Part shown: piece by piece, positions 28,701 to 41,200 of the stretch | Layout: each line of letters begins with the position of its first letter | Numbering within the stretch: the first letter of the stretch is position 1 | Translations under genes and position numbers: made by a program | DNA from: Hemicentrotus pulcherrimus | Lineage: Eukaryota; Echinodermata; Echinoidea; Camarodonta; Strongylocentrotidae | Assembly: GCA_003118195.1 (NCBI GenBank) | Contig: BEXV01001648.1 | Span: 22,233-86,232 of the forward strand | Length of the DNA: 64,000 nt | Direction: 5' to 3' | Notes under the pieces: generated by a model | Told to the model about the DNA's origin: nothing | What the model saw: the letters and a program-made list of their open reading frames with translations, nothing else | Database searches by the model: none

Positions 28701-31700
28701 ATCAAATTTAAGTGTAAAGAAGCCAACGGTACAATAAAGTTTAAAGCATTTTTAAATGAAAACAAAAACATTAACAACAGACATAATGGCTGAATTGTTT
28801 CTTGGTTGAATGTAACTTGCTGTCTATAACATTTTATATGGATCTTGGATAGTTTTCAGTCTCTTTGTGTAGACTATCTTTTCCTTCTTGTACCCCTAGC
28901 TCTCCCCATGTATGCCCCCCTTGCACCCCTTTGCATCCATGCCTAGCGTGGTTCCTCTTCGTACTATAAAGAGAGATCTATGTCTGCATGCTTGGTCGAT
29001 TGTAGCACCTCCCCCAAGACATCTAGACTGATAGAAACAAGTCTCAAGTAACCGGATAATGGGATTAGCAGTCTTTAGAAATCTCATATAACGAGAGAAA
29101 GGAAGCATGTAGGCACATGTATTTCTATAATTTACCTTTGCCAAGGTTGAACTTGAATCACTGCAACTCTTCTGTGTGGCTTGGGGTTGTGTTCAAGGGT
29201 TATACTCTCCCTTTACATTAATGTGATATATCTGAACGGATCATTTCTCGCTGAGCTCAAAATAAAACCAAGATCATTATGAGTAATGATCTTAATCGTG
29301 CGATGTACACGTTTGGCGTCAGTGACCATCAGGATATCGCATGCAAGTTTAGTTGTGGCCCAGAAGTGACCATGTCCATGTACGATGACCCATTACGTCA
29401 CTCTTGATTCATATCACGATTCCAGTTATCTCATCAAGCCACAATGAGATAGTGCATACATGTGAAAAACAGGAAACTGGATTGTCGTGATTGTGTTTCA
29501 ATGATATCAACCTCAGTGTACATTTACAGAACTTGAATGAGAACTGAGAAGTGCACATTATGACCTCTCGGATGGCTTAGATTATTATTCTATGAACATG
29601 TTCAGGAACAGCTCAGGAGGAAACTAGTATTGCTTTAGGGTTGGTCTGGACCTGTCTAGAGTTTGGCTTTGAACTTGATTGTTAGCAGGAGTTGATGGAG
29701 CTACAAAACCTTGTAATCATCATCAGTATGTTGACTTGGTTCACATGAGGCAATACTAAACCAGCAGTCTTCCTTCATCACTGAACCACCGCTCATACAT
29801 TTACATGTATACAATGTTTGTTCTTCATGACTATTTTGTTGAATAAGTTTGTATGATGTGATGTGGACGTCAAACAATGAGCTTTGCAGCATGTTTACTG
29901 GATTCATCATAAGTTGATAACTCTGATTTCTATTTTCTAATCATGTCTGACTCTGAAGGGATGAGGAACTGATTCAGCCCATTCAGAACTATATCACAAC
30001 TTGTACCAGAGGAGGCATTAAAGTCGTTGTCAATTGTGATTTACTGAAAATCTTGAGATTTGAATCCCATGTGTGACACACTTTGTGTGCTATTATTGAT
30101 GCTGGATTGTCAGAGCTAATCCATCTAAACATCTTCTCTTGTAGAGTCTGAGGTCATCACCGACTTGACAAAGATTCACAAGGATTCTTCTTGATGTACA
30201 TGTTTGATTGGAAAACATTATCTTCACAGTGACTCTTCATCTGTGACTAATCAAAATACTTGAATACTTAATAAGCATTGATTAAGAGATGTTTATTCAA
30301 ACTTCATCCTGGTGATGTGTTGACTTGTTTAACCCTCTCAATACTAGGGATTGGACTGTGAAGGAAACACTTGGACAAGTCATCACCATTTAGCTGTGAC
30401 TGGGTTAAAGTTTCTATTGTGTACCAATGTCTTGGATAGAGTACTTACCCATTGGTTGTGTGATAGTTGTTGCATTAGTAGTCACTTTCTTAGTAAGTGT
30501 TCTTCACTACGTGTGGCATGGACTCATTCTTGCACTCTACCCGTTGTTACCAGGCATAACTATGGTAAATATTTGTTTTCGTATGGTTTTCTTTTTTTGA
30601 ATGTTTAAAAAAAAAAGTGACACAAAATGTTAATTTGCCACAAGAAAACTCATTGTGATTCAATTATTTTGTAGTGTTAAACTTTGACGAATTCCATGCT
30701 TGCAAAAATTATTATTTTAATTACAATACCTGTATGTGTTCCCCACCCTAGGCCTGTTTGCTGTGTGCATTTCTTGAAAGGTTTAAAGGTATACTTTTTA
30801 AAGATCATATAGATGTTTTTTTGCTTTCATTTAATCTTCTCACCATACATGTACATGTAGCGATTAGCTCACATCGCTGCATGGTATGAATGAAAGTTTG
30901 TTGACTCGATGTCTAACCACATCGGCTGTCTTCATTAACCTTGATTGAAGGTTCAGCATTCCATGTTTGGATCGAGTGATTTCTCACGGACTCATGACCA
31001 TTGTTCTGTATGAATGGATGACTAAATAGTCATGTGATTGAACAATTAAATCTATGAAATACACTATCAACAGAACTGTTTTGGTCGACCTTGACTGACT
31101 TTGTAAACAAGGTAATCAGCTAAGTTAATGAGAGATTCGAAGGAAAAAAAAAATTCTCTTTCTTTTTAAAATTTTATTTTTATAATTCCAAACAATGGTC
31201 ATATTGATCCTAAAGTTTGAATGGCTTCATGGATCACATTTGCTTGTATGTATGTTGATGTAGTTGCTGTAGAATTCATTTAACAGCATATATTGTATGT
31301 GTAGTCGCATATTGATTTTCCTGTCCGATTTTGATTGAACTTTTGTTGACTGGTCATTAAGTGTCTGGAACTTTAAGATGTGACCTTTCATGATCTGACA
31401 TTCCATTCCAGTCAATGGCGTAGCCAGAGGTGGGGGTGTTCAGCCATTGCCCAATGATTGTTAGTAGTGTTTTAATACATATATCTTTGCTGTTAAAGTG
31501 AGATCATGCAGCTCTATTGCCATTGTTTGTTGCACATTTATTTTTTCTGCACATGCTGCAGCTTCCAACATGAATTATCTATCTTGTCATCACATTACTG
31601 TACTCATTTGTACTGATGATAACTGTATTGATCCTACTAAGATAAACCCTCGCTATCTCCTTTCCTCATCTCTTGTGACGTACAGTAGATGAGTTGAACA

Positions 31701-34700
31701 AGCATCTTCTTGTTTAGAGGCCTCTAGGCTACATGGATAATGTGCTTTCACATTAGCCGCATTCACATTGCAGTTTATATACCTTATACATGATGGTTGT
31801 CATCGAGAGTACCAAGCCCCACAATCCTAGTTCTTGATTTTCATAAGATTTTAAGTTATTGAGAACTAAGTTGATGAAAGTAGGGTAGGATCTTGAGAAC
31901 TACAGTTATTTAAGATCAAGAAGTTCCAGAAGCTAGGCTTATGAGAACTATAAGATCAAGAAAAGTATGTTCAAGAATATACATTGTAAGTTCAAAGAGT
32001 CTACATGTAAGCTCCAGAAGTAAAGTTTTTGAGGACTAAGTTCAATAAATCTGAGTTGTTGACATTATGTTGTAGAGACACAAGTTCAAGGGAATCAAGA
32101 CAAATACAGATAATTTGCATTTAGGGTGCGTTTAAGCTCAATTTTGAAGGCAGAGTGAGCGATTTGTAACGCTCATCGTAAACGCTCATCGTAATCGCAG
32201 TTCCACGGTGTAATTGTCCTTGGGTGGCCTTGCAGCTGGATTCGCAAACCTGCAGTGCGCATGCTACGTAGACCCATTAAGAGGTCAGAGCTTGACCCCA
32301 TTTAAACAGGTTTACAAATGATTGTGCGTCTATGCTTCCCCAGAATCGCTGATTTTGTAGAAACGCAGATCGTAAACGCACCTTTTTGTGAGGTTACGAT
32401 CGGTGATCACGATCGGTGATCGTGATCGCCGTTTTCCGGTGATTCTACAAAAGTGAGAAAGGACGCAACCGTGTTTTGAACTAAACACGTATACGATACC
32501 TGTTTCTGGCCAGAAAAAGTTGAGCATAAACATACCCTTAGACTCCTGTGATGTGGGCCTTGAATGAAGATAGTACATGTATTTCTTGACTATACCATAA
32601 TTTTACTGATTTTGCACTGATCAACAATTAAATAATTGATGTAAACCTGATACTCATGTTGAACAAAAGGAAGATTTAGACCTCAATCTAACTTCCTTGT
32701 AGAAAATGTATCAATTTCATTCCTTGAATTTTATAGGATACGGATGATGATTTCTCTGGTATTTTTTTTTAGTATAGGTTACAATTATATAAAAAAGATT
32801 TGGCACTGGCAGCAAAGTCTGGAAATTGCCATTACCCAAGCAGGAGAATTTTAAATGAATCAATAAATGAAGCTTTTCTTATGATAGACCACAAACTACA
32901 GGTTCAGAAAAAAAAAAAAATCTTTAGATTGTGTCATAGAAGTTGAAGATATCACTTAACTATTCTGTTGACTTGAGATTCAAAGTATTTCCTTTCAGCT
33001 TGAATATAGTTTCAATGTGATTTAAAAAAATAATTGAAAATGCATTCTCTTACTTCCTTATCGATATTCCGTTAAGAAATGTTGTTAACCATATTAAATA
33101 AAGTTTTTGCCTGTATGAGTAGCTCATTATTGTGTAAGTTAGACAGAAAATGAAGATTGGGTATACATTCACTTTTGATTGATTGATTTGCTTGTACTGC
33201 TTAATGATTCAAACCATTAATTTGCATTGTGCGCAGTTGCAACCTAATAGGATATTCCCTCTATTGAAATCATGGGGTAAAATCGTAGCCAATAAACATT
33301 CCTGGCATTCACAACTAATGGAGTATTTAATTGTCCAAAAACAACACAAAATAATGAAAATATTTCTGCAAACTATTTTAACTATCTTGGTACAAACAAT
33401 TTTTTTTCTTCCTGCAGACAGGGTAGTTAAAAAAATATTTCATTTTTATCAAAATATTTTCCCTTGGGTAAATCTTGACAGCTGAGGTAATTTCCTGTCA
33501 ATATCTCAACCTTTATCTCATGTGATGGGTAGTCTATTACTCAGTAAGTTGTCTTTTTAATCATGGACCTACTAGACTATACATGTAGCATGTCCATGTT
33601 TTTATCAAGTCTTCACCCAGTAGAGCAGTGGTAAAAGGAGTATTGTCAGTGATTGAATGGTGGTAGTGATAAGTCAAACTGCTAATTGTTACGAAAAAGG
33701 ACAGGATATCAGAATTAATTAAGTAGGGCCTTTTAGGGTAAGCAAGTCTCGTACTTTTGAATCTGCCGACTTCAAGACAGGTTCATGCACAGTGTTTAAA
33801 GAGTTTGCAAACACTTGTTAGCAAATGGTGTTAGTCCTTTCCTTTTCCTTTTCATTTGTGGTAATTAATGCATTTCTTTGCACTCAGAATTCAGCTGATG
33901 GCTACAACATAGTGGATTCCTGCATATATGCATGTAGCATCTTTAAAATATTGTAAATGCTCTAATTAAAGGTAAAGACCAGTATTGGAAACGCCCAAAT
34001 TTCAAAAAATGAAATGGAAGCTCTCATTACCAATCATGTGAAAGAATATGTTTTGACTAATACAAAATGATAACAAATTTGCCGGGAAACTGCCTACTAA
34101 TTCATATATTTGGTAAATTGGTTTCTCTCGTGGTCTGTGAGAGATACAGGGTAGTCCCATGTACATCTTTCTGTGTATATAGTGCTTGTAAATTTACGAA
34201 GAATGGGCCGAATTTCTTATCATTTTGATGTTTCCAGAACCTTGCAGATCCTAGATGCTAGATGATCAACCTTTTCTGATCGATTCCACAACGTTTCTTT
34301 CACAATGCAATCGCATAACCATAACTGGTCTTTACCTTTAAGGACTAATATTGATGACTTTATATTTCTCATCAAGAGATTAGAATAAGACGTGTGGTTA
34401 TTCATTGGGGTTCTTAATAAAGAGATGCATGGTAATTGATCAATTGTTGTATGTAGATATGCATTAATTTGCCAGCATTTACAAACAGAGGGTCCAATAA
34501 TATCCATGTTACTTGAATAGGATCTTAATCGTCTATTTCCTGAACAATATCTTTTCTCTCTCTTACAGTACTCTGAACATAAATCTTTTGTCCACCTGGA
34601 AGGGTCAAGCGATACTGTATAGACCTTAGTGGTTAAAAGGTTCATTTCTATTAAAACCAACATGAATGACATATCCATGTTACTTGAATAGGAACTTAAT

Positions 34701-35160
34701 CGTCTATTTCCTGACCAATATCTTTTCTCTCTTTTGCAGGACTCTGAACATCATGATCCTTTGTCCACCTGGAAGGGACCGAGGAAGGTGACCCTACAAC
34801 GAAGGGCCAATGGCTTTGGGTTAACTTTACGTCACTTCATTGTCTATCCACCTGAGTCTGCTGTGGCTGAGCTCAACAGATTACAGGAGACTGGCGGAGG
34901 TAAGGATAGTAACGCCTCATTCAGTAATATCTACACCAAAAAAAAACAAACACAAACCTTTAAATAAATAAAGTTAAAGACAGTCTTTCTGGAGGTGTAG
35001 TGGTGTTATTTTCATCCATAAAATTGATGATCTGTCTCTATTGAACAACATTAACATTGAAATTAAACTTTTGTGCTCTATGGAGGTTACTGCAAGGGTC
35101 GATACATACCAAATAAACAGTTTCAGGTGATCCTAAGAAAAATGCTGCTTGCTTCCTATT

Positions 35161-35200
<40 letters not shown>

Positions 35201-38200
35201 ATTTTTATAGATAAAAATGACCATCGATTAATGTTCCTTCGTGGTATCATTTTGCAATGACCACATAAATTGTTTTCATCTGTTATGTGTTAAGTCAGGT
35301 GACTATAGATATTTCTGATGGCCTATACAACATGGACTCTTCCAATCAATAGAGTTCAACACCAGAATAGTATCCTTCAAATCAAAGTTGTTCTCCTTCA
35401 TTCATAATTGTGGAATATAAATGCTCTTATTTTAGATGGACCCAAGTCAAAGAGTCGTATCTCTGCCCTTGAGCCGATGGATACCATCTTTGTAAAGCAG
35501 GTTAAATCTGATGGTCCTGCTCACCAGGCTGGTCTAGCTAATGGAGATCGTATAGTGTCTGTTAATGGGGAGAGTGTTACAGGCAAGACATACCAACAGG
35601 TGGTCAATCTTATACAGCTATGGTAAGTCACAATTCAAACGTAACTGAAACTGAAAGAAGGAGATAAGAATCATGATCCAAATCTCAGTAATTAGTTGGA
35701 ATGTTGCTCACGCTCGAAACAGAAGTGAGATACTGATCATTGTTCATAAATCTATTTCTAAATCTGTCTGATTGTTTCATGTAGGAATGGCCCTATTAAC
35801 TTCCATCTCACAATAACCTCTAGCATACACTCAAAGGAAACCAGGAAAATTGTCTTCTATAAACAGATGGTCTTTATTAGATAATCCATAACTTTCTTTA
35901 CGACTGCGAAGTACGCAAAGACCTAACCAAATGTCAGTTTGAATGAAAGCAGCAAAAATATAAAAAATAAGTGAAAGTTTTAGGGTACATGGTTTGAGCA
36001 AGCAATATGATGAAGGATAAAAGCTTATTCAGATAAGGCACGGTAAAAGGCTGCAAAAAACAAACACCTGCTGCATTTATTAAACATGTTAAATGAATGG
36101 CAAATGCGTGCAACAGACGACTTGCACGTATTCACTGAGCTATACATATAAGATACAGAACCTATTGAGATAATGATAATATTGTGAAGAAAATGTGATC
36201 ACTACACTTTACATTATTGTAAATAAAAATTTAAAAAAGCAGCGGTTTTGCCTCAGCAAATCTGAACTGCATGTAGCCTTTCTGAACCTAATGTTATTGG
36301 CAGCAAATCTAGTCTGCAAATTTCAGCCTGTGTCTCCTGTTGTAATTTGTTTGAATGTTTGCTTGCCCCCAAAGTAAGCTTGCTACGCTTACCTACATGT
36401 GCATGTACATGTAGGTCCCTGAGCCAAGTGTGACTTTGCAAGAGTTTCAGTGAAGAAAGCTTTTTAATTTATAAATCTATAAACCTAGCTGCAGAGTGTT
36501 CTGTTGAAGTGCTGCTCACTAACCCAACTCCAGGGCATGCATAAAACCTATAAACAGTGTGACAATATCATTTTTAAAATCGAAAAGTGAAAAATAAAAT
36601 GTACTTGATACTCATTTGACATTCAAATAAAAAAAATCATCAGTGTGACCACAGAAAACAGTTTCTGGGCAGGTCCAAGCTATTTGCTGCGTGACGTACG
36701 GGACCACAGCGTCTCGTACGTCATGCAGCACATTAAATACATTAAAAATTAATTTATGAATTGGTCAGAACTAAAACTTTCCACAAATGAACTAGCCCAT
36801 AATAGCCACAGACTCATACCAAAAGATAGCCATATAAATAATTTCATCTGTTGTTATTTCTTGTTTAAAGTCTTTAAATGTCCCGTACGTCACAATCCAA
36901 ATAGCTTGGAGCCTTGGACCTGCCCTTCTTTGTTTTATGCAATAAGTGGAAAAACTCATGTGATAGGAGAGAAATGATCATTATACCTGATGCAACGTCA
37001 CTTTGAATGTAAGTTTAGCTGGAAAAGAAAATGGGAGGATTCATGGAGGTGTACAGATATTAGAAATGCTTTGTATTGAAAGCATAACCACACCATCAGT
37101 TATAGTGTGTACCGGATTGAAGCCAAGTTTATAGGAAGCTGGAAGCTATTGAGTATTGGCATTGAGCAAGGCATTGAGCAAGGCATTGAGCAAGGCATTG
37201 AGGAGAGGAACTGTGGTTTCATGTTCATAATTGATGAGAATTGATCGTGGGTGGTAAAAAAAGGAGATTGAAAACATGAAATAATGGCACGCACAACCAG
37301 GAGTGCCAATCAGAAAAGGAATTAAGAAAAAGTTAATGGATATAATTTGAAAGTACATGTACATGTGTATGTGATGGGTGATTGGGGAACACAATAATCT
37401 CCTGAAGTCAACTCATATTGACACAAGTCACAAGTAACATATTAATTTTGGATTTGAAATATATGATTAAAAAATATGATTTTCCGTTTTCAATCAGTGC
37501 ATTCTTCACAAGAGACTTAGATGAAGTCTGATAAATGATATTATGAATGATATTACATATACATGTATGGTCACTATGACGATGTTAACTGCTTCTAAAT
37601 CTAAATCCAAATCGGCAAATCAGATGGATTTAAATTAAATTTTTAAAAAATTGGAAAATATTTTAAAAATCAGATTTTTTGTTTTTGTTTGCTGTATACA
37701 GCAATAAAATGAAAAATCCTGAAAAGAATTTTATAAATAAATGTACATGTACAGTATGCACCATCATAATCTAATTATCAATGCAAACATGAAATATAAA
37801 ATTGATCCTTTATCAATATGGTGTATACATGTAGGTGAAGTGGATGTATATTACATTCAAGAAATAAATGTTTGATCTTTGTACCCACATTCAAGTTGGT
37901 TTCAAATGTGTATCTGCTGCTCTTCATCAAATGTTATTGTATTTGTATTTTGTGAGTATATTTTGTCTAATATTCTGATTTTGTCTGTCCTATTCTTATT
38001 TGCTGTTGACAGTAAATACAGGTAACTATATTATTCTATATGGTCCTTGTTTAGTCATATGGTATATTGTGCTGTGCTGTATGGTATCCTAATATTCAGT
38101 ATTTACAATATACCCATATTTATTCAATATTCTTCAACAAAATACAGTAAAAACAGACCAGATGGGTGAACTAAAGTAAGACCAAATAATCTTACTCTCC

Positions 38201-41200
38201 CTTTCAAATCATTTGTTTGTTAGGTTTGTCTGGGTTTTAGATCTCATGCATAATACGAATCATGACAACATATTTGAGCCAAACTCTGTAAGACAATCAA
38301 TGAACCAGTTTTCTTTTTCCAGATGCATATAAGTTTGGATCAATTGGATTTCAGCAATTACTATTATTTAGAGGGGTGAAGGTGTACTGTAGAAACAGAA
38401 ACTTTCACATATTTGGTTAGAAATTGAGATTCCTGAATGTGACATTCTATAACTGGATTGAATCACACAGNTGATTTATTTGATTGATAAAAAAGGTCAC
38501 TTTTAAGGGACATACCGATGATATGCGCTTTTTATACAGGCAAGTGACAAATCCTGCGAGCTGATTTCGGGACACCGGGTCCCGATCGGTGCAAGGCCGT
38601 CGGGACCCGGTTTATGAAAATCCCGACATGACTCAGGCCTACGTGAAAATAATCTTCACTTACAAATAAAAGTATTTAGAAATAATTTACTTTGCCAAAA
38701 GTAATTTCTATTGTATTTTATTCAGAGCAGGTGATTTTCCCCCCTCCCCCTCCCTTCTCCTTCTGTCTCTCCTCTCCTTATTTTTAATTCTGTGTAAGTT
38801 TTGAAAACATTATGTGAACTTGTATTATTTTATCTCCCTCATATCTCATACTGCATGCAAGTGGGAAAGTAGTGGTGATTATGCAAAGGGATAGACTACA
38901 TTGTATACCAATTAACTCAGTTTAAACAATTATCATTTGGGGAAGATGGGGAATGATTTATTTAGGTTGGAAGCCTGACAAAGCAGGTAAACTTTAGTTG
39001 ACTTAGTTTTGGAATGCAGAAATTAATATTTATAGTGGATTTTAATGAAGCAGAAAAATTAATCAGGTCAAGTGCTGATAGAGTATGCACACTAGATGAG
39101 GCAGAACACACTACTGCTTTTTTCTATATTGATCTAGAATATATTGGTTTATTATTGTAGATCAATTCTCTTTTAATTAAATAGGGCTTTCGGTTACTTA
39201 CTGTAGGCAATGGGTATTGCATTTGTTTTTTCTGTTTTTTAATATTGCCATACGAGCGTGGTGCCAGCTGCGATGTATTGCTATCATTATAATCATCATT
39301 ATTATCGTTATTATTCCTACTGATTTTCATTACCATTTATAATCATCATCCTGACCATTATCAACACCACTCATATTAATCATTGTCATCACAACAATTA
39401 TCAATGTAAAATTTATTAAGAATATTATCATCGCTACAATTTTGTTATTCTCTCTGTCTCTCCGTCTGCCTGTCTCTCTGCCTCTCTCTCTCTACTCTGA
39501 TGTTGTTCATTGTCTAGTGACCATGTTTCTGTGCAGACCATATACATGTACGTTGATGTTTTTGTAAATCCCTCTTTACTTTGCATCAGCCTAATTTGCA
39601 TGAAAAACAATGAATAGGAAATAATGTGAAATTATCAGTACAGACTCTGTTTCCAATGTGTAAACTGTTTGTTTTCCTTCAGAGTAAGTCTTGTTTTTGT
39701 AATAAACTCTGTTGTTTGGTAATACATTGGACATCAACCAGTTTTGTCGCAATCATCTCCGAATATATACATTTTTTTAGGGGGGGGGAGAGGGGTTATA
39801 GAGCTCAATGCTCTGTACTTTTCATTTTCAATTTAAAGGCATTGTAATACCTCAAAAGTATTTCTTCCAGCATAAAACATTGCATTATATATAGTTTATA
39901 TACACTTACATTTTCTAGTTTTTTGTAATGTACTGATCAACCATATGATTAGAAGCCATATCTACATGTATATCTTAATTTGGGCAGTGGAGTTGGATAA
40001 TCGACCAGTGTGTAATTGGTATTTATTCATTTATTATTATATGTATCTTTATCTTTATTACCATGGTATACTTGGTCAGAACTATACTTTCTAACATCTT
40101 TTTAACAAAAGTACCCAGCATATTTCTGTTCAGTCCTTCTTAAAGCCGGGGCAGATTATAACAAGGGTTTGATGGAGACATAGTGCCCCTTGAAATTCAG
40201 AATCTCCCAAGATTTCAGCAATATTCATTTAAAAGAGAGGAAGGTGGATCTCTCTCCTGCATAAGGTGCTAGAAACTCTCTTCAAATGATATCCACAATG
40301 TGTAGAACCAAGAAGTTACCAGCTTCTTGGTAGAACCCTGTATCTTCCACACTACTAGATTAGGGGTGAAAGTATGACATAGTTAGGATATTTTTGGTGA
40401 ATCTGCCCAAACTTGTTCCTTCTTATGCCCTTTGTCTGGACTTGTTCTGATAGTTGTTTTTTTCTTCCTTTGTTTACATTTTATGTACCACTGTTCTATT
40501 ATCCCTTTGATTTTTTAGCTGTCTTTATTGGTGTTCCAGCGTTTGTTGTAGACTAGGATACAAGCTATCTAAAAGTATTCTTACTTTATTTTGAAGTAGC
40601 TGCCTTTTCATGAAAGCTGATAACTAGATGCGATACCATGTCGCTGACCCATCATGACGGCTCAGTGTATTGACTTAATGGGATAATACCTTCTTTGCTG
40701 CATTTTGTCTACTTTCAGAATGCAATAGACCTTATTATTTTCAAAAACAAATCCAAGAAAAGCAGTAATAAAACATCCATTTAACTAGTTGATAGTCAGG
40801 TGATATGTAGCAATCAAGACTAGTAATACTCATTTTTTTTAGGGAGAATCACTCTTTCTGCTGAAAAATTGTGTTATTAAATTACTTCAAAGTTTTTATT
40901 GGATTCTATCGTACTGTATACCTCACCCTTTGTTGTTTCTTTTGGTGTTGACATTAAGTTTCTCATCCATGGATACAAGTTTGGATTAAAGTTTGGCTTA
41001 AAGACTATAGATTTAGAGATAACAAAGTAGTTAATGGACTAGTTTTAAAGCAGCTTACATGTATATGCAGAAAACCTTGAAATATCAATAGACCTGTCCT
41101 CATCAGATCGAAGTTGCAAAATATTCCGCTATTTTCAGATTCATGATGTTTTCCCAAAGCTCGAAATTGCGTCTTCACCAGACCGATACGCTCATTACAA

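Larger units (their letters stand above)
4725..34739. other. Intron 1 (about 30 kb)
   Basis: Runs from the exon 1 donor to the exon 2 acceptor. Apart from the candidate exon at 9458-9640 and the pseudo-acceptor at 34502-34604, I see only repeats. Stretches 9800-12590, 13300-15550, 20640-21060, 21730-25500, 25610-27800 and 28450-32120 hold no recognisable gene, only AT-rich DNA with simple repeats and scattered TACATGTA motifs. Open frames of 60-137 codons in these parts lack recognisable domains. Confidence 0.7.

Noticed and set aside
34220..34678. 152-codon minus-strand frame
   Set aside because: It crosses a MITE end and the duplicated acceptor region; no domain; antisense to recognised features.
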